Below, piece after piece: positions 31,240-42,504 of a stretch of 64,000 nucleotides of DNA. Under the pieces are notes generated by a model, which did not search any database, was not told where the DNA came from, and worked only from the letters and a program-made list of their open reading frames with translations. The DNA lies in the NCBI GenBank assembly GCA_027886175.1, contig JAJNNQ010000100.1, positions 1 through 64,000 on the forward strand. Reading direction: 5' to 3'. The stretch is from Phylloscopus collybita (taxonomy: Eukaryota; Chordata; Aves; Passeriformes; Phylloscopidae). The position numbers and the translations under genes are program-made. Position 1 is the stretch's first letter. Every line of letters starts with the position of its first letter.

Positions 31240-32722
31240 GCAAAACAATGTTTCAGAAATACAGCCAGCTTGCTCACCTTTCCTACAAGCCTCCTTTGAA
31301 AGATAGACTACCTGGCTATGGAGACGTACCCCTTTGAAGAAGCGAGTGCCAAGAAATGTCACTGGTATTCTGGGGACAGGACTGGGAATTCTAAATAGTA
31401 TTGATTCAGAGATACTGATAAACAAATTGACTGCCGCAACTAGAGATGTAGCCAAATTACAACAACCACTGCAATCCTCCCTATTGGCCTTGGGAACCCA
31501 TCAGTAGCTGTTATCAAATGTAGTACCAGATTGGGAGAAAATAAATGTAAATGATTCCAAACTGATAATTGATGCACTTGGTGCTACACAAACCAATGTT
31601 TCCTGGGCTCTCAGCTGCATCCAAGCTCAACTATGGATGCAGTCAGTTACTGCTTCAATTATAAGAGAAGGGGAAGAAGGTACTTTCCCTACTAAAATTC
31701 GGAAAATAATCTGAGATAGTGCCACTGATTTTAAAAGAAAATTCCAGTCCTGGTAAAAATTAGTGAATTTTACCTATAACCCTGTTACAAATACAGCCGC
31801 AGCCTTTGTGTTAACCATACATAATGCTTCAGTGCATTTGATATTTCCTATCATTGCTCTAAGATTAAACCATGACGGAGCTGTTCTCTATCCTTTAGAA
31901 CGTAGAGAATGAGCCCGTCAAGTTGATGGGAAATGGCGAACTGTTAACTTGGAAGCTTGCATAGCTCAAGGCCAACAAAGATTCATTTGTGACAGTAATG
32001 CAGTTATAGCTCAAGATATTTGTTTGGACACAGAACAAAACATTTGTCATTTTGAAGTTCATCCTAATGAGACTCCTGAAACAGTGCTTATATACAGAAG
32101 CCATGAATGTGCATGCTTAAAAACTGCTTGTGATGCTATATTTGTAGAAGATATGCTAGTAAATACCAAAAATCATTCAAATTTCTGTGTTTGCAATTTT
32201 ACTAAAATTACTAAATGGGATTTCTCCTATTTAGCTCCAGTTACTTCTCACCAACTTATACAATCCAATTATACTTTGATACACAAATTATTGCCTACAC
32301 CCATTAAGATAGACTTAACTTTGGTAAAGCAATTGCTGCTCCACCAAGATTTAATTGACATTTTAGAAAAAATCAAAGAAGATGAGCAAAAGACCTTGGT
32401 AACAGTCCAACATGATGTAAAAGAAATCCATTCCATCTCAGAAAGACTAATAAAGGATACTGAACACAGGTGGTGAGATACTCTTTTCGGGTAGTCACCT
32501 ACTGCTACAAGTATCCTGAACAGATTGTGTCATCCCATTGCTGTTCTTTTGATTTTAGTTTGGATTAGTTTTGTTTTGCAAACAATCCTGTATATAGTAA
32601 TTTGGAAAATGATAAAAAGATTGCCAAGATTGACCACTGTGATGAAAGGACATAATTTGATTAGAGTTCCTTTTCCTATAGATAGGCCCAAAGCCATTGA
32701 CGTGAAACAAAGTAGTTTGTAA
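31240..32722 (+). pseudogene. env: Provirus B env, transmembrane-subunit region
   Basis: The frame covers a helical ectodomain, cysteine-rich segments (CLDTEQNICHF; CACLKTACD) and a membrane span with short tail at 32,525-32,722. Stops include TAG 31,505, TGA 31,712, TAA 31,754 and TGA 32,474. The two TGA codons are also present at the matching positions in provirus A, while the TAG and TAA correspond to TGG codons there. I do not see the classical disulfide motif of gammaretroviral transmembrane subunits. Inactive. Confidence 0.8.
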
Positions 32723-33175
32723 CTTAAATTATAAAACTTTAGATATTGTTTAAATTAACCTTGCTTTGATTTATTGTGATTACTTGAAAATTGTAATTGT
32801 TTTAGTATTTTGACTTAATTTTGTATAACTAAAAATTGTAGTTAGTCTTAATATGTTGAGTTAATTTTGTATGCCTAATTTTGTGATTAAAACTGTAATT
32901 GCTTTTAAAATTTTGAATTAATTTTATATGTTTAAGTTTGTAATCAATTAAAAAAAATTGTTATAACAATCATTGTGATTATTTTGTGATCAATTATGAC
33001 TAATAATCATTGTGATTATTAATTGTTTTGATTTTTTTCCTCCATTCCTTTCTTTTTCCCTTTTCTCTCTTCTATTTTCCTTGAGTTGTGCTACCGACGA
33101 TTGACGAGTCCTGAAGACTTCGTGTCAACGCTACAGATGAAGCTGTCCTGTCGACAATCGTGAGTCACGGGGTGG
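32723..33175 (+). other. Provirus B AT-rich 3' untranslated region
   Basis: AT-rich sequence with repeated AATTTTGTA and TTGTGATTA words ends in CACGGGGTGG directly before the 3' LTR. That purine-rich end is the likely polypurine tract. Provirus A has a homologous stretch at 37,011-37,397. Confidence 0.75.
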
Positions 33176-33837
33176 TGTAAGGGACGGTCCCTAAGTTCCT
33201 CATCTGCCTCACGATCATCGCCAAGGACTGAAGACCCCAAAAGGGACTGGGACTAAAACCTCCCCCCCAATGCAGCAGTTCTGGCCTGACTAAGGTGGGA
33301 AGACTGCCAGCCATTGTCCACAGGTGCGCTCGTTGGACCGATACATCCCCCTAGGAACCGGCTTGGACAATAGGACTTCACGGCAGACTGGTCTTGGGCC
33401 GGCCTGTCCTGTGCTTGCCCTATACCTGTACGTGTTCCTGAGGTGGTTATTTGCTCTAAGTGCTGGAGTGCTGCACCTGATTCACCTGATGCTGAGCTCA
33501 CCTTCTGGCCAACTGCCTGTCGCTTCAGAAAGGATTATAAGAGATACCTCAAGATAGCCCGAATTTTGAGATCTCCCCACAGAAGAAGACAGATCTGTTG
33601 GCAAGACCACGAGAATATCGTCTCTCCGTCGGTAGCTATACCCATTTCTCTCTCTCTTTTACTTTATCCCTCTCCCCTCTCTCCCTTTCTCTCTTTTCTA
33701 TCGCGTACTGTGCAAAAGTGCACTTAAGAAAGTGTACTGCTTTTAAGCAAATAATTATTGTCCCTTGTTATATCTTTTGCACCTTGAAATCAAACTCGAA
33801 CCATCACGATTCCTGCCTGCACTAGCGGGTCGTGACA
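33176..33837 (+). mobile_element. Provirus B, 3' LTR
   Basis: The 662-bp LTR is nearly identical to 27,647-28,310 and ends GTCGTGACA. It is followed directly by the CCGGG duplication and then the continuation of the gag-like frame of provirus A. Confidence 0.96.
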
Positions 33838-33842
33838 CCGGG

Positions 33843-35030
33843 CAAGTGAAGAAAATGCAAAAATAGAATCCCTCCAAAACAGTGGAAATTTTGCAGAAAT
33901 AATTAGATGAAGGAAGAAATAAAAATCACTTGTTGAGAGATGAAAATCATTTGCTATGGGCTGCCTTGAGAGAGGAGTAGTCTAAGAATTTAAAAAATTC
34001 TGACCCCCAAAGGAGACAGGGGAAAAAGAAACTGCCCACTTGAATCAAAGATACCCCCAGAAGGAATTGGAATCAGTAAAAAATTGTGGAGAGGACTGCT
34101 GTCCACACTTACGAGCCCTGATTAAAACAGAATACAATTATATTAATGATGAGGATTTTGACCCTCGCATTGCCACTAAACAAGTGCCATATGGTGCTGC
34201 CGAGTTGGCCGACTTAAAGAAAGAATACGACCGGCGCTCGTGTGAATCGGACACAGAATGTGTCTTCGGGGTGTCTCTCTTGGTGGTGACCAAATTAAGC
34301 TAAATGAACAAGAAGCGGGTGGTTACGGGGAACATGGAGTCTTCTTAACAACAGGAGATAAACGTGACACATGGTCCCTGACGCAGCATGCAGCTTTCTG
34401 GGCCGGGGGAATAAATCCTTTGGGAAGAGGGGACCCTTTAGCCGTAGTTTGTACCCCCGACCGACTCCTGGAAAGTGTCCACAAAGCCGCCTGCCTGCAA
34501 ATGATACGTGGAAGGGAATTAATTCCGGGATTTGAATCCCCGATGCAATTACCTGTACAGCTTGAACTGATGACCCCTTTAATTCAGGGGCTCTTAGAAT
34601 CCCTATTAAACCCACTGCACTCACTTTACAAAAAAACATAACGGCTTTAAGCCCTGTAGAAAGGCTGGCCGGGTTCCTTGGAAACCTGAGCGACCGAACC
34701 GGACCTACCGGTCCTGGGTTTGCTACGTATTCTGAACGGCCAGCTTTACACCCTAATCCATATGCTTGTGATCGTAAAGTTTGGACGTGGAGCCAGGTTG
34801 CCAAAGACCTCATTAATTACAGTAGAAAATATGGATCTGTAAAAACCCTGGAGGAAAAATTGGAAAAAATAAAAGGTGTTAAGTATATTGAGGCTCCTCA
34901 CAGCAAAAACTAGAGGAGGGAAGATGGATCTCTATAACCTTCAACGTTGGTTGTTATTGGGTATCAAAAAGGGGGTCCCCAGAGATGTGATGGATGGTTT
35001 ACCCCTTGATAAAGTGAGTAAGGTAGACTG
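33843..35030 (+). pseudogene. gag: Provirus A gag-like gene, distal part
   Basis: The sequence continues the reading interrupted at 27,646 and matches provirus B from 28,995 onward, including the DEDFDP block and GVFLTTGD. Frameshifts split it between 34,040-34,303 and 34,258-34,641. From about 34,720 to 35,030 there is sequence absent from provirus B, with a Lys-rich helical reading. It still contains no recognisable protease or reverse transcriptase. Confidence 0.8.
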
Positions 35031-35039
35031 TATCAACTC

Positions 35040-35670
35040 CCTTGAGAAGTCAGGAGGTAAACACTTTGTGCTTCCAGGAGTAGAGATCATATCTGGGTTG
35101 GTCCAGGCTGGCGCTTTCAAAAGAGCTACAGGCGATAAAACTGTTAAAGCATCACAGGGATGGTTTGGAACTTTCCCAAGACCACAGGAAATTCAATCTG
35201 ATAATGGCTCTCACTTTACTGCCAAAGTTGTACAGGATTGGGCAAAAGGTGAAGTAATTAAATGGACTTTTCACACCCCTTACTACCCTCGAGCTAACGG
35301 GACTATAGGAAGGACCAGTGGCCTGTGGGAAGCTGTGAAAGGTGTGAATGATAGATAGGGGTAAATGGGTGTCCCATAACCGCTGCTTTTTGCCCGACAG
35401 CTCCGAGCATAATTCCCTCATTACGGGGACAAAGCGATTCCAAGAATCCAGCACATTACCCTGGACGACCTGTTTCGGTGGACCTCCCTACTGTAGGGGA
35501 AGTACCGCTAGTGCTAAAAACCCCTCTGAATAAACATGCATGGGTAGCCTTTGATGCTCTGGGGAAAGAGCAACAGATAAGTACTCTCTGGATTCTAATT
35601 TTCTGTCTCTTGTTGGCAGACTCTGTTGTGTTTACTTTTCACAGGACAATTCCAAGGGACATGCAGGATT
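35040..35670 (+). pseudogene. pol: Provirus A integrase remnant
   Basis: The frame includes EIQSDNGSHFTA and FHTPYYPRANGT. At the place where integrases normally carry the third catalytic acidic residue after this motif, the reading has glycine. The frame closes at 35,356-35,358 and continues with breaks to the env acceptor region CTTGTTGGCAG near 35,610. Confidence 0.85.
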
Positions 35671-35705
35671 AATGTTGATTATTGTTGATTATTATTGATT
35701 AAATA
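35671..35705 (+). repeat. Short GATTATT repeat at the env deletion
   Basis: A few TGTTGATTATTGTTGATT-type units occupy the point where provirus B has its surface-subunit region. The left flank matches B near 30,440 and the right flank matches near 31,393. Provirus A therefore lacks about 0.95 kb of env, with a small filler repeat at the junction. Confidence 0.75.
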
Positions 35706-37010
35706 GTATTGAATCAGAAATACTAATGAATACATTGCTTACCGCAGCTAGAGATTTGACCGAATTACAGCCACCGATGGAGTTGTCCTTATTGGCCTTG
35801 GGAACCCATTGGTGGCTTTTATCAAACATATTACCAAATTGGGAAAAGATAAATGTGAATGTCCACAAATTGAAAATTGACATGCTTGGTGTTACTCAAA
35901 GGAACGTCATCTTGGCTTTCGGCTGCATCCGGGCTCAATTGTGGATGCAGTTACTTGCTGCCTCAATTATAAGAGAAGGCAAAGAAGGCAATTTTCCTAC
36001 TGAAATTCAGAAAATAATTTGAGATAGTGCCACTGATTTTGAAAGAGAATCCCAGTCCTGGTGGAACTTTGTGCTTTTTAACTTACAACGCTATTACAAA
36101 CACACACACCGCTTTTGTGTTTACCGTACATAATGCTTCAGTGCATTTGATATTCCCTATCATTAGGATTGAACCGTGACGGAGCTGTTCTCTATCCTTT
36201 TGAGCATAGAACACGGGCCCGTCAAATCGGTGGGAAATGTCAAACTGTTAACGTAGGATCTTGTATTGCTCGGGGACAACGAGGGTTCATTTGTGAAAGG
36301 AATGCGATCATAGTTCAAGATACTTGTTTGGACGCAGAACAAAACATCTGTCATTTTGAAGTTCATCCTAACGAGACTCTTGAAACAGTGCTTGTGTATA
36401 AAGGCAATGGATGTGCATGCTTGAGAACTGTGTGTGATGTTATAGTTGTAGAAAATCTAGTAGTGAATACTAGAAATCGTTCCAATTTTTGTGTTTGCAA
36501 TTTTACCAAAATCATCGGATGTGATTTTTCTTATTTGGCTCCAGTTACCTCTCACCATGTTATACAATCCAATTACACACTGATACACAAACTATTGCCT
36601 ACCCCCTTTGGAATGAACCTTACTTTGGTGAAGCAATGGCTGCTTCATCAGGATTTAATTCAAATCTTAGCAAAGATCAAGGAAAATGGGCAGAAAACCT
36701 TGGTAACTGTTCATCGCAATGTGAAAGAAATCCATCGTGTCTTGGAAAGGGTAAGAAAGGATGCTGAACACAGGTGGTGAGATACTCTTTCTGGGTGGTC
36801 ACCTACTGCTACAAGGGTTCTGAACAAATTCTGTCATCCCATTATTGGTCTTTGGATTTTGGTTACAATTTGTTTTGTTTTATTAGCAAATTTATACATT
36901 ATGATTTAGAGAATGATGAAATGATTAAAAAGATTGATGCACACAATTTGATCAGTGTCCCTTTCCCTGTAGCCGTGCCCAGAGCCATTGACATAAGACA
37001 GAGCTGTTAG
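35706..37010 (+). pseudogene. env: Provirus A env, transmembrane-subunit region
   Basis: It matches 31,395-32,722 of provirus B. TGA stops at 36,020-36,022 and 36,778-36,780 are in the same places as in B. Other positions stopped in B are tryptophan here. A membrane-span reading follows the second stop but is frameshifted. Inactive. Confidence 0.8.
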
Positions 37011-37397
37011 TAGCATGAATTATAAAAACTTTGGATATGTTTTAAATTAATTTTAGGTTTTGATTTGTTTTCATTATTTGAAAAATTATTTTGTGATTAA
37101 TATTGAGCATAATTGTACTTAAGGTTTTGAATCAATTTCTGTATTTTTGATCTTGTGATTTGTCATAATCATTTGAAATATTGTTTGAAGGAAATAGTTT
37201 AAATAATCATTGTGATTAATTATTGGTACAAATTGTTTTGATTATCTCCTATCTTTTTTCCTGTTGTTTTTCTCGTTTCTGTCTCTGCCTTTCCTGGGTT
37301 ATGCTACCAACATGGATGAGTCCTGAAGACTTTGCCACAACACTACAGAACCTTGCTGATGGAGCTTTCCTGTCAACAATTATGAATCAAAGGGTGG
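37011..37397 (+). other. Provirus A AT-rich 3' untranslated region
   Basis: AT-rich sequence homologous to 32,723-33,175 ends with CAAAGGGTGG next to the LTR, the likely polypurine tract. Confidence 0.75.
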
Positions 37398-38132
37398 TGT
37401 AAGAGACGGTCCCTAAGTTCCTCATCTGCCTCACCACCGTCGCCAAAGACAAAGACTGAAGACTCCAAAAGGACGGCGACTAAAACCTGAGACCCCGCTA
37501 CAGGAGCCCTGGCCTGGCTGAGGGGGGATGTCAGCCAACCGCTGCCTGCAGGGGCGCTTCTTGGACTGAGGCATGCCCGTGGGAACCCGGTGGAAACAAT
37601 GGGCACGCCACGCTGGACTGATCTCGAACGGCTTTCGGACTGGTTTGTTCTGTACCTGCCCTGTACCTGTTCCCTCAGTGGACAATTGCTGGACACATGG
37701 ACATTTGCTCTAAGCGGTGGAGCGCTTTGTCCTGTTTCAGCGTAGCTGCCTGTGGTCTCCCCGCCTTCTGGCCACCTGCCTGTCGCTTCGCAAAGGACTA
37801 TAAACAGACCCCTCAAGATATGACCCGAATTTGATATCTCCCGACGGAAGAGTAAGACAAGTCTGTTGGTCAGCATGCACCACGAGGACTCTGTCTCTCC
37901 ATTGGTAGCTATATCCCCTCTTCTCTCTCTTTCTCTCTCTTTTTTTCTCTCTTTATCTCTCTCTCTTTCTCTCTTTTCCTTCTCTCTCTCCTGCTATCGC
38001 AAATAGTGATGTGTGCAATTAACAAAGTGTACTGTTGTTGAGAGCAGATTGTTGTTGTCCCCTGCTGTGCCTTTTGCACTCTGAGATCACTCGAACCATC
38101 GTGACTCCTGCCTGCATTAGCGGGCTGTGACA
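37398..38132 (+). mobile_element. Provirus A, 3' LTR
   Basis: The 735-bp LTR pairs with 26,187-26,915. By eye there are around 25 or more differences, clearly more than between the LTRs of provirus B. This agrees with the nesting order. It is followed by GGCTG, the target duplication. Confidence 0.93.
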
Positions 38133-38480
38133 GGCTGAGTTTGGTTTCCCATGGAAAAAGGGCCACTGTTGATGTCTAATGCCCCACGCCTGCCACTGGG
38201 CTTCTGCCTGCTGAAATTCCACTAAAATTCTGAACGGATGAGGACTTCTCCCAGATGCAAGCTGCCGCGAGTTGGAAGCCTGGCTGCCCTTGGAGTGCCA
38301 AACGGCTCCTACAAACTGACATCGGGAATCTGGGGGCTGAGTTTGGTTTCCCATGGAAAAGGGCCACCGTTTGTGCTTAAAGCCCCATTGCTAGCACTGC
38401 GCTTTCACCCAGTAAATCTACAAATGCTGCAGGATTTCTCCCAGATGCAAGCTGCCACAAGTTATAATCCTGGTTACGTA
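38133..38480 (+). repeat. About 190-bp host tandem repeat, right part
   Basis: It completes the unit interrupted by provirus A and adds a full copy and a partial one. The full copy at about 38,300-38,360 reads through the insertion point without a break (CTGGGGGCTGAGTTTGG), giving an empty-site paralogue. Phrases such as TTTGGTTTCCCATGGAAAA repeat at about 38,140 and 38,341. Confidence 0.9.
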
Positions 38481-39900
38481 CAAACCCCAAATCTATTTCT
38501 ATTACTAACATTGAAAAAAAATCTCAAATTTTAACTGCAATAAAACCTAAGAAAACCCTATTAAAAATAAAATCTAAAAATCCCATTTCAACTTACCCAA
38601 AACCCCAACCATTCCAAAGCAATATTTTTTTAGTGCCGAAAAACCTCAAACATTTAAAATAACTACTACGAAAATGCCCTCTATCGACCGTGCCACCAAT
38701 ATCATATAAAACAAATAAATTATTCTCTTCATACAGCACACACTTATAAAAATATGTAAATCTCTCTGAAATCTGGACAATAATTACAAATTAGCCCAAA
38801 AATAAAAACTTTAATCTCGTTAATAAAACACTCCAAAACAAACACAACCTAAAAAATGTCACCATACAACCAACTACCAGCAAACAAACCGCTCTACAAT
38901 CTTCTCGCTAACAGTTCTTATCACATCATAAAAATGGAACAAAAATAAAAAACAACCATATAGAATTCCACACAACAAATCACAAAAACTAGCAAAAAAG
39001 ATAAACCAAATTACTAAACTCAAAACTGTACCATTAATCGTAACCATGACTAAAGAAAAAGAATCAAAGCTCTATCTCTACACTAACTCAAAAATAATAA
39101 CCAATGCTCTATAAAATTCACTTAAAAAAACCAAACTAATGACCAACATGTAAAAATATAAACTGCTGAAATAGAGACATCACTACCCAAAAAACCTACC
39201 CAAAATACCCTACCATATCAATAGCCACGTTGCCAAAAATAAAACTAACTAAAAACACCAAGACAACAAACAAATCAAACTACAAAAATAAAAATATCAC
39301 AAATAAACTTAAATTACCAACACCAAATATTATTCCTCAAATCATCAGAACAAAAACACCACCGATATATACACACAAAATCAAAAGATCACTTTAACCA
39401 TAAACAGTACCTTCCAAATTATCCATAAAGAAAAAATATATGTTGCAATCAAAGAAGCCAAATAAATAAACCCCTGTAACATAATAAGCAACAATCCAAT
39501 TATAAATATCAGGAAACCTTCACAGATTAACTGCATCACACTTCTTCAAACCCACCAAAACAAACACTACATAGGCACCATGAAAAAAGCCACCACCTAA
39601 TAAATAAAAACCTCCCCTATACCTCCTGGTGCAGCCAATTACACCATCGTAAACCTCAGAAAACATCGCCTTTCAAAATACAATACTCCACCAAAAAAAA
39701 TAATCAACAACAAAACTCCATTTGAAAACAACCGGATCAGTATGTAGGCTAAGAAACGTAACATTAAATAGACTATACCCCTTATCGCACACCAGCTACA
39801 AACAAAATAAAACTGTACTAGAAGTTATTAAAAAACACCTGAAAACCACTAAACAGAGAAAAAGTTAAAAAATTAAAGTTCTTCTCACAACCCCCATTTC
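38475..39900. other. Strongly G-depleted block of unknown origin
   Basis: The plus strand is A- and C-rich and almost lacks G. A hand count over 38,581-39,840 gives about 84 G in 1,260 bases (about 7 percent), with C several-fold commoner. CpG is not specially depleted. No periodicity, tRNA, rRNA or protein family is recognised, and all frames are short because of TAA codons. The left edge falls inside a host repeat unit and the right edge meets the next module. Confidence 0.75.
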
Positions 39901-40180
39901 TTTTTTCTGGGGGGGGTGAGGGAGGAATTAGCAAAATGAAGTTAAAAACAGAAAGTAGAAAAAATTCCCCTAACAAACCCACACTGGCTTACCTGCCTGC
40001 TGCTGCCCAGCACAAAAGTTTGTCCCTTGGCACGCACCTCCTTTAAGCAATGCTCCAGATCCAAGTGCATCCATGTGCTCCTCCAGGCCCAAATACCTTC
40101 TGTGGGATGCCCTCACCCCCGGGAGCCCAGCACAAACCCCACTCCTCCAGCAGCTCCATGCTGAAGTGAGCTGACGGAAA
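39901..40180 (-). repeat. Dispersed subtelomeric element, copy a
   Basis: It shares GGAATTAGCAAAATGAAGTT, CAAACCCACA and TTTGTCCCTTGGCACG-type blocks with the elements at 40,430, 40,900 and 42,280, and more distantly with 18,861 and 23,846. On the minus strand a GGAG/GTGCGT donor-like site lies near 40,043. Coding is unproven. Confidence 0.55.
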
Positions 40181-40395
40181 ACCTCTTACAGCAGCCCTGT
40201 TGCTTCATCATCCTAACAGCTCACACCTGTAGGCTGCCCTGCCCCCTCATCATCCTAACAGCTCACACGTCTGGGCTGCCCTGTCCCCTCATCATCCTAA
40301 CAGCTCATACCTGGTGAGCTGTCCTGTCCCCTCATCATCCTAACAGCTCACACCTGTGGGCTGCCCTGTCCCCTCATCATCACTTTTTAGTTTTG
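40181..40395 (+). repeat. 42-bp minisatellite, array 1
   Basis: About four copies of the unit containing CATCCTAACAGCTCACACCT. The end is marked by a T-rich tract that begins the next dispersed element. Confidence 0.92.
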
Positions 40396-40660
40396 TTTTG
40401 TTTTGTTTTGATTTTTTTGAGGACACTGGGAAAGGATTAGCAGGATGAAATTGAAAAGTGAAAGGAGAAAAGTCCCCCCTACAAACCCACAGCGGCTCAC
40501 CTGCTGCTTCCGAGCACAAAGGTTTGTCCCTCAGCACCTCCTTTAAGAACTGCTGCACTTACAAGCGCTCCCTCGGACCTCCTCAACCCTCTGCTCCAAC
40601 AGCTCCAGGCTGAAGAGAGCCCAGGCTCACCACTTCAAGCAGCCCCGCCCCTGGCAGGAG
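40396..40660 (-). repeat. Dispersed subtelomeric element, copy b
   Basis: A T-rich start is followed by GAGGACACTGGGAAAGGATT and GCAGGATGAAATTGAAAAGT, then a CAGCAGCTCC-type end. Copies c and d are close to identical apart from the T-run. A minus-strand frame at 40,340-40,558 is shared by the copies, but its C-terminus is repeat-derived. Confidence 0.7.
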
Positions 40661-40845
40661 CCACACCCTCATCATCCTAACAGCTCACACCTGTGAGCTG
40701 CCCTGCTCCCGCATCATCCTAACAGCTCACACCTGTGGGCTGCCCTGTCCCCTCATCATCCTAACAGCTCACACCTGTGAGCGGCCCTGTCCCCTCATCA
40801 TCCTAACAGCTCACACCTGTGAGCAGCCCTGTCCCCTCATCATAA
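40661..40845 (+). repeat. 42-bp minisatellite, array 2
   Basis: Four to five copies of the unit are present, one with CTCCCGC in place of CCCCTC. Confidence 0.92.
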
Positions 40846-41135
40846 ACTTTTTTTTTTTGGTGGTGTGTTTTTTTTTTTTTTTTTTTTTTGAGGACACTGG
40901 GAAAGGATTAGCAGGATGAAATTGAAAAGTGAAAGGAGAAAAGTCCCCCCTACAAACCCACAGCGGCTCACCTGCTGCTTCAGAGCACAAACGTTTGTCC
41001 CTCAGCACCTACTTTAAGAACTGCTGCACGTAGAAGTGCTCTCTCGGACCTCCTCAGCCCTCTGCTCCAGCAGCTCCAGACTGAAGAGAGCCCAGGCTCC
41101 CCTCTTCAAGTAACCCCGCCCCTGGCAGGAGTCAC
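40846..41135 (-). repeat. Dispersed subtelomeric element, copy c
   Basis: It is nearly identical to copies b and d, with a long interrupted T-run at 40,848-40,890. Confidence 0.75.
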
Positions 41136-42195
41136 CCCCTCATCATCCTAACAGCTCACACCTCTGAGCTGCCCAGCCCCCTCATCATCCTAACAGCTCA
41201 CACCTGTGGGCTGCCCTGTCCCCTCATCATCCTAACAGCTCACACCTGTGGGCTGCCCTGCCCCCTCATCATCCTAACAGTTCACACCTGTGAGCTGCCC
41301 TGCCCCCTCATCATCCTAACAGCTCACACCTGTGAGCTGCCCTGCCCCCTCATCATCCTAACAGCTCACACCTGTGAGCTGCCCTGTCCCTCATCAACCT
41401 AACAGCTCACACCTGTGGGCTGCCCTGCCCCCTCATCATCTTAACAGCTCACACCTGTGAGCTGCCCTGTCCCCTCATCATCCTAACAGCTCACACCTGT
41501 GAGCTGCCCTGTCCCTCATCAACCTAACAGCTCACACCTGTGGGCTGCCCTGTCCCCTCATCATCCTACCAGCTCACACCTGTGGGCTACCCTGCCCCCT
41601 CATCATCCTAACAGTTCACACCTGTGAGCTGCCCTGTCCCTCATCATCTTAACAGCTCACACCTGTGAGCTGCCCTGTCCCCTCATCATCCTAACAGCTC
41701 ACACCTGTGAGCTGCCCTGCCCCCTCGTCATCCTAACAGCTCACACCTGTGGGCTGCCCTGTCCCCTCATCATCCTAACAGCTCACACCTGTGAGCTGCC
41801 CTGCCCCCTCATCATCCTAACAGCTCACACCTGTGAGCTGCCCTGCCCCCTCATCATCCTAACAGCTCACACCTGTGGGCTGCCCTGTCCCCTGATCATC
41901 CTAACAGCTCACACCTGTGGGCTGCCCTGTCCCCTGCTCATCCTAACAGCTCACACCTGTGGGCTGCCCTGCCTCCTCATCATCCTAACAGCTCACACCT
42001 TTCGGCTGCCCTGTCCCCTCATCATCCTAACAGCTCACACCTGTGGGCTTCCCTGCCCCCTCATCATCCTAACAGCTCACACCTGTGGGCTGCCCTGTCC
42101 CCTCATCATCCTAACAGCTCACACCTGTGAGCTGCCCTGTCCCCTCATCATCCTAACAGCTGACACCTGTGAGCTGCCCTGTCCACTCATCATCA
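41136..42195 (+). repeat. 42-bp minisatellite, array 3
   Basis: About 25 copies of the unit with body CCTAACAGCTCACACCTGTG and variable GGGCTG or GAGCTG end. CAGCTCAC and GTGAGCTG within the unit are inverted around ACCT. The GGGCTG variant would still pair by a G-U wobble in RNA. Confidence 0.95.
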
Positions 42196-42504
42196 ATTTT
42201 TGGGTTTTTATTTTTTTGGGGGGCGGGGGGGGAAGGTGTTTGTTTGTTGTTTTTTTTTTGAGGACACTGGGAAAGGATTAGCAGGATGAAATTGAAAAGT
42301 GAAAGGAGAAAAGTCCCCCCTACAAACCCACAGCGGCTCACCTGCTGCTTCCGAGCACAAAGGTTTGTCCCTCAGCACCTACTTTAAGAACTGCTGCACG
42401 TAGAAGCGCTCTGTCGGACCTCCTCAGCCCTCTGCTCCAGCAGCTCCAGGCTGAAGAGAGCCCAGGCTCCCCTTCTTCAAGTAACCCCGCCCCTGGCAGG
42501 AGTC
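42196..42504 (-). repeat. Dispersed subtelomeric element, copy d
   Basis: As copies b and c, with a T- and G-rich start at 42,198-42,260. Confidence 0.75.

Noticed and set aside
38475..39900. Nuclear copy of mitochondrial DNA, considered because of the C over G skew
   Set aside because: G is far lower than in bird mitochondrial DNA, and no mitochondrial tRNA, rRNA or protein gene is readable.
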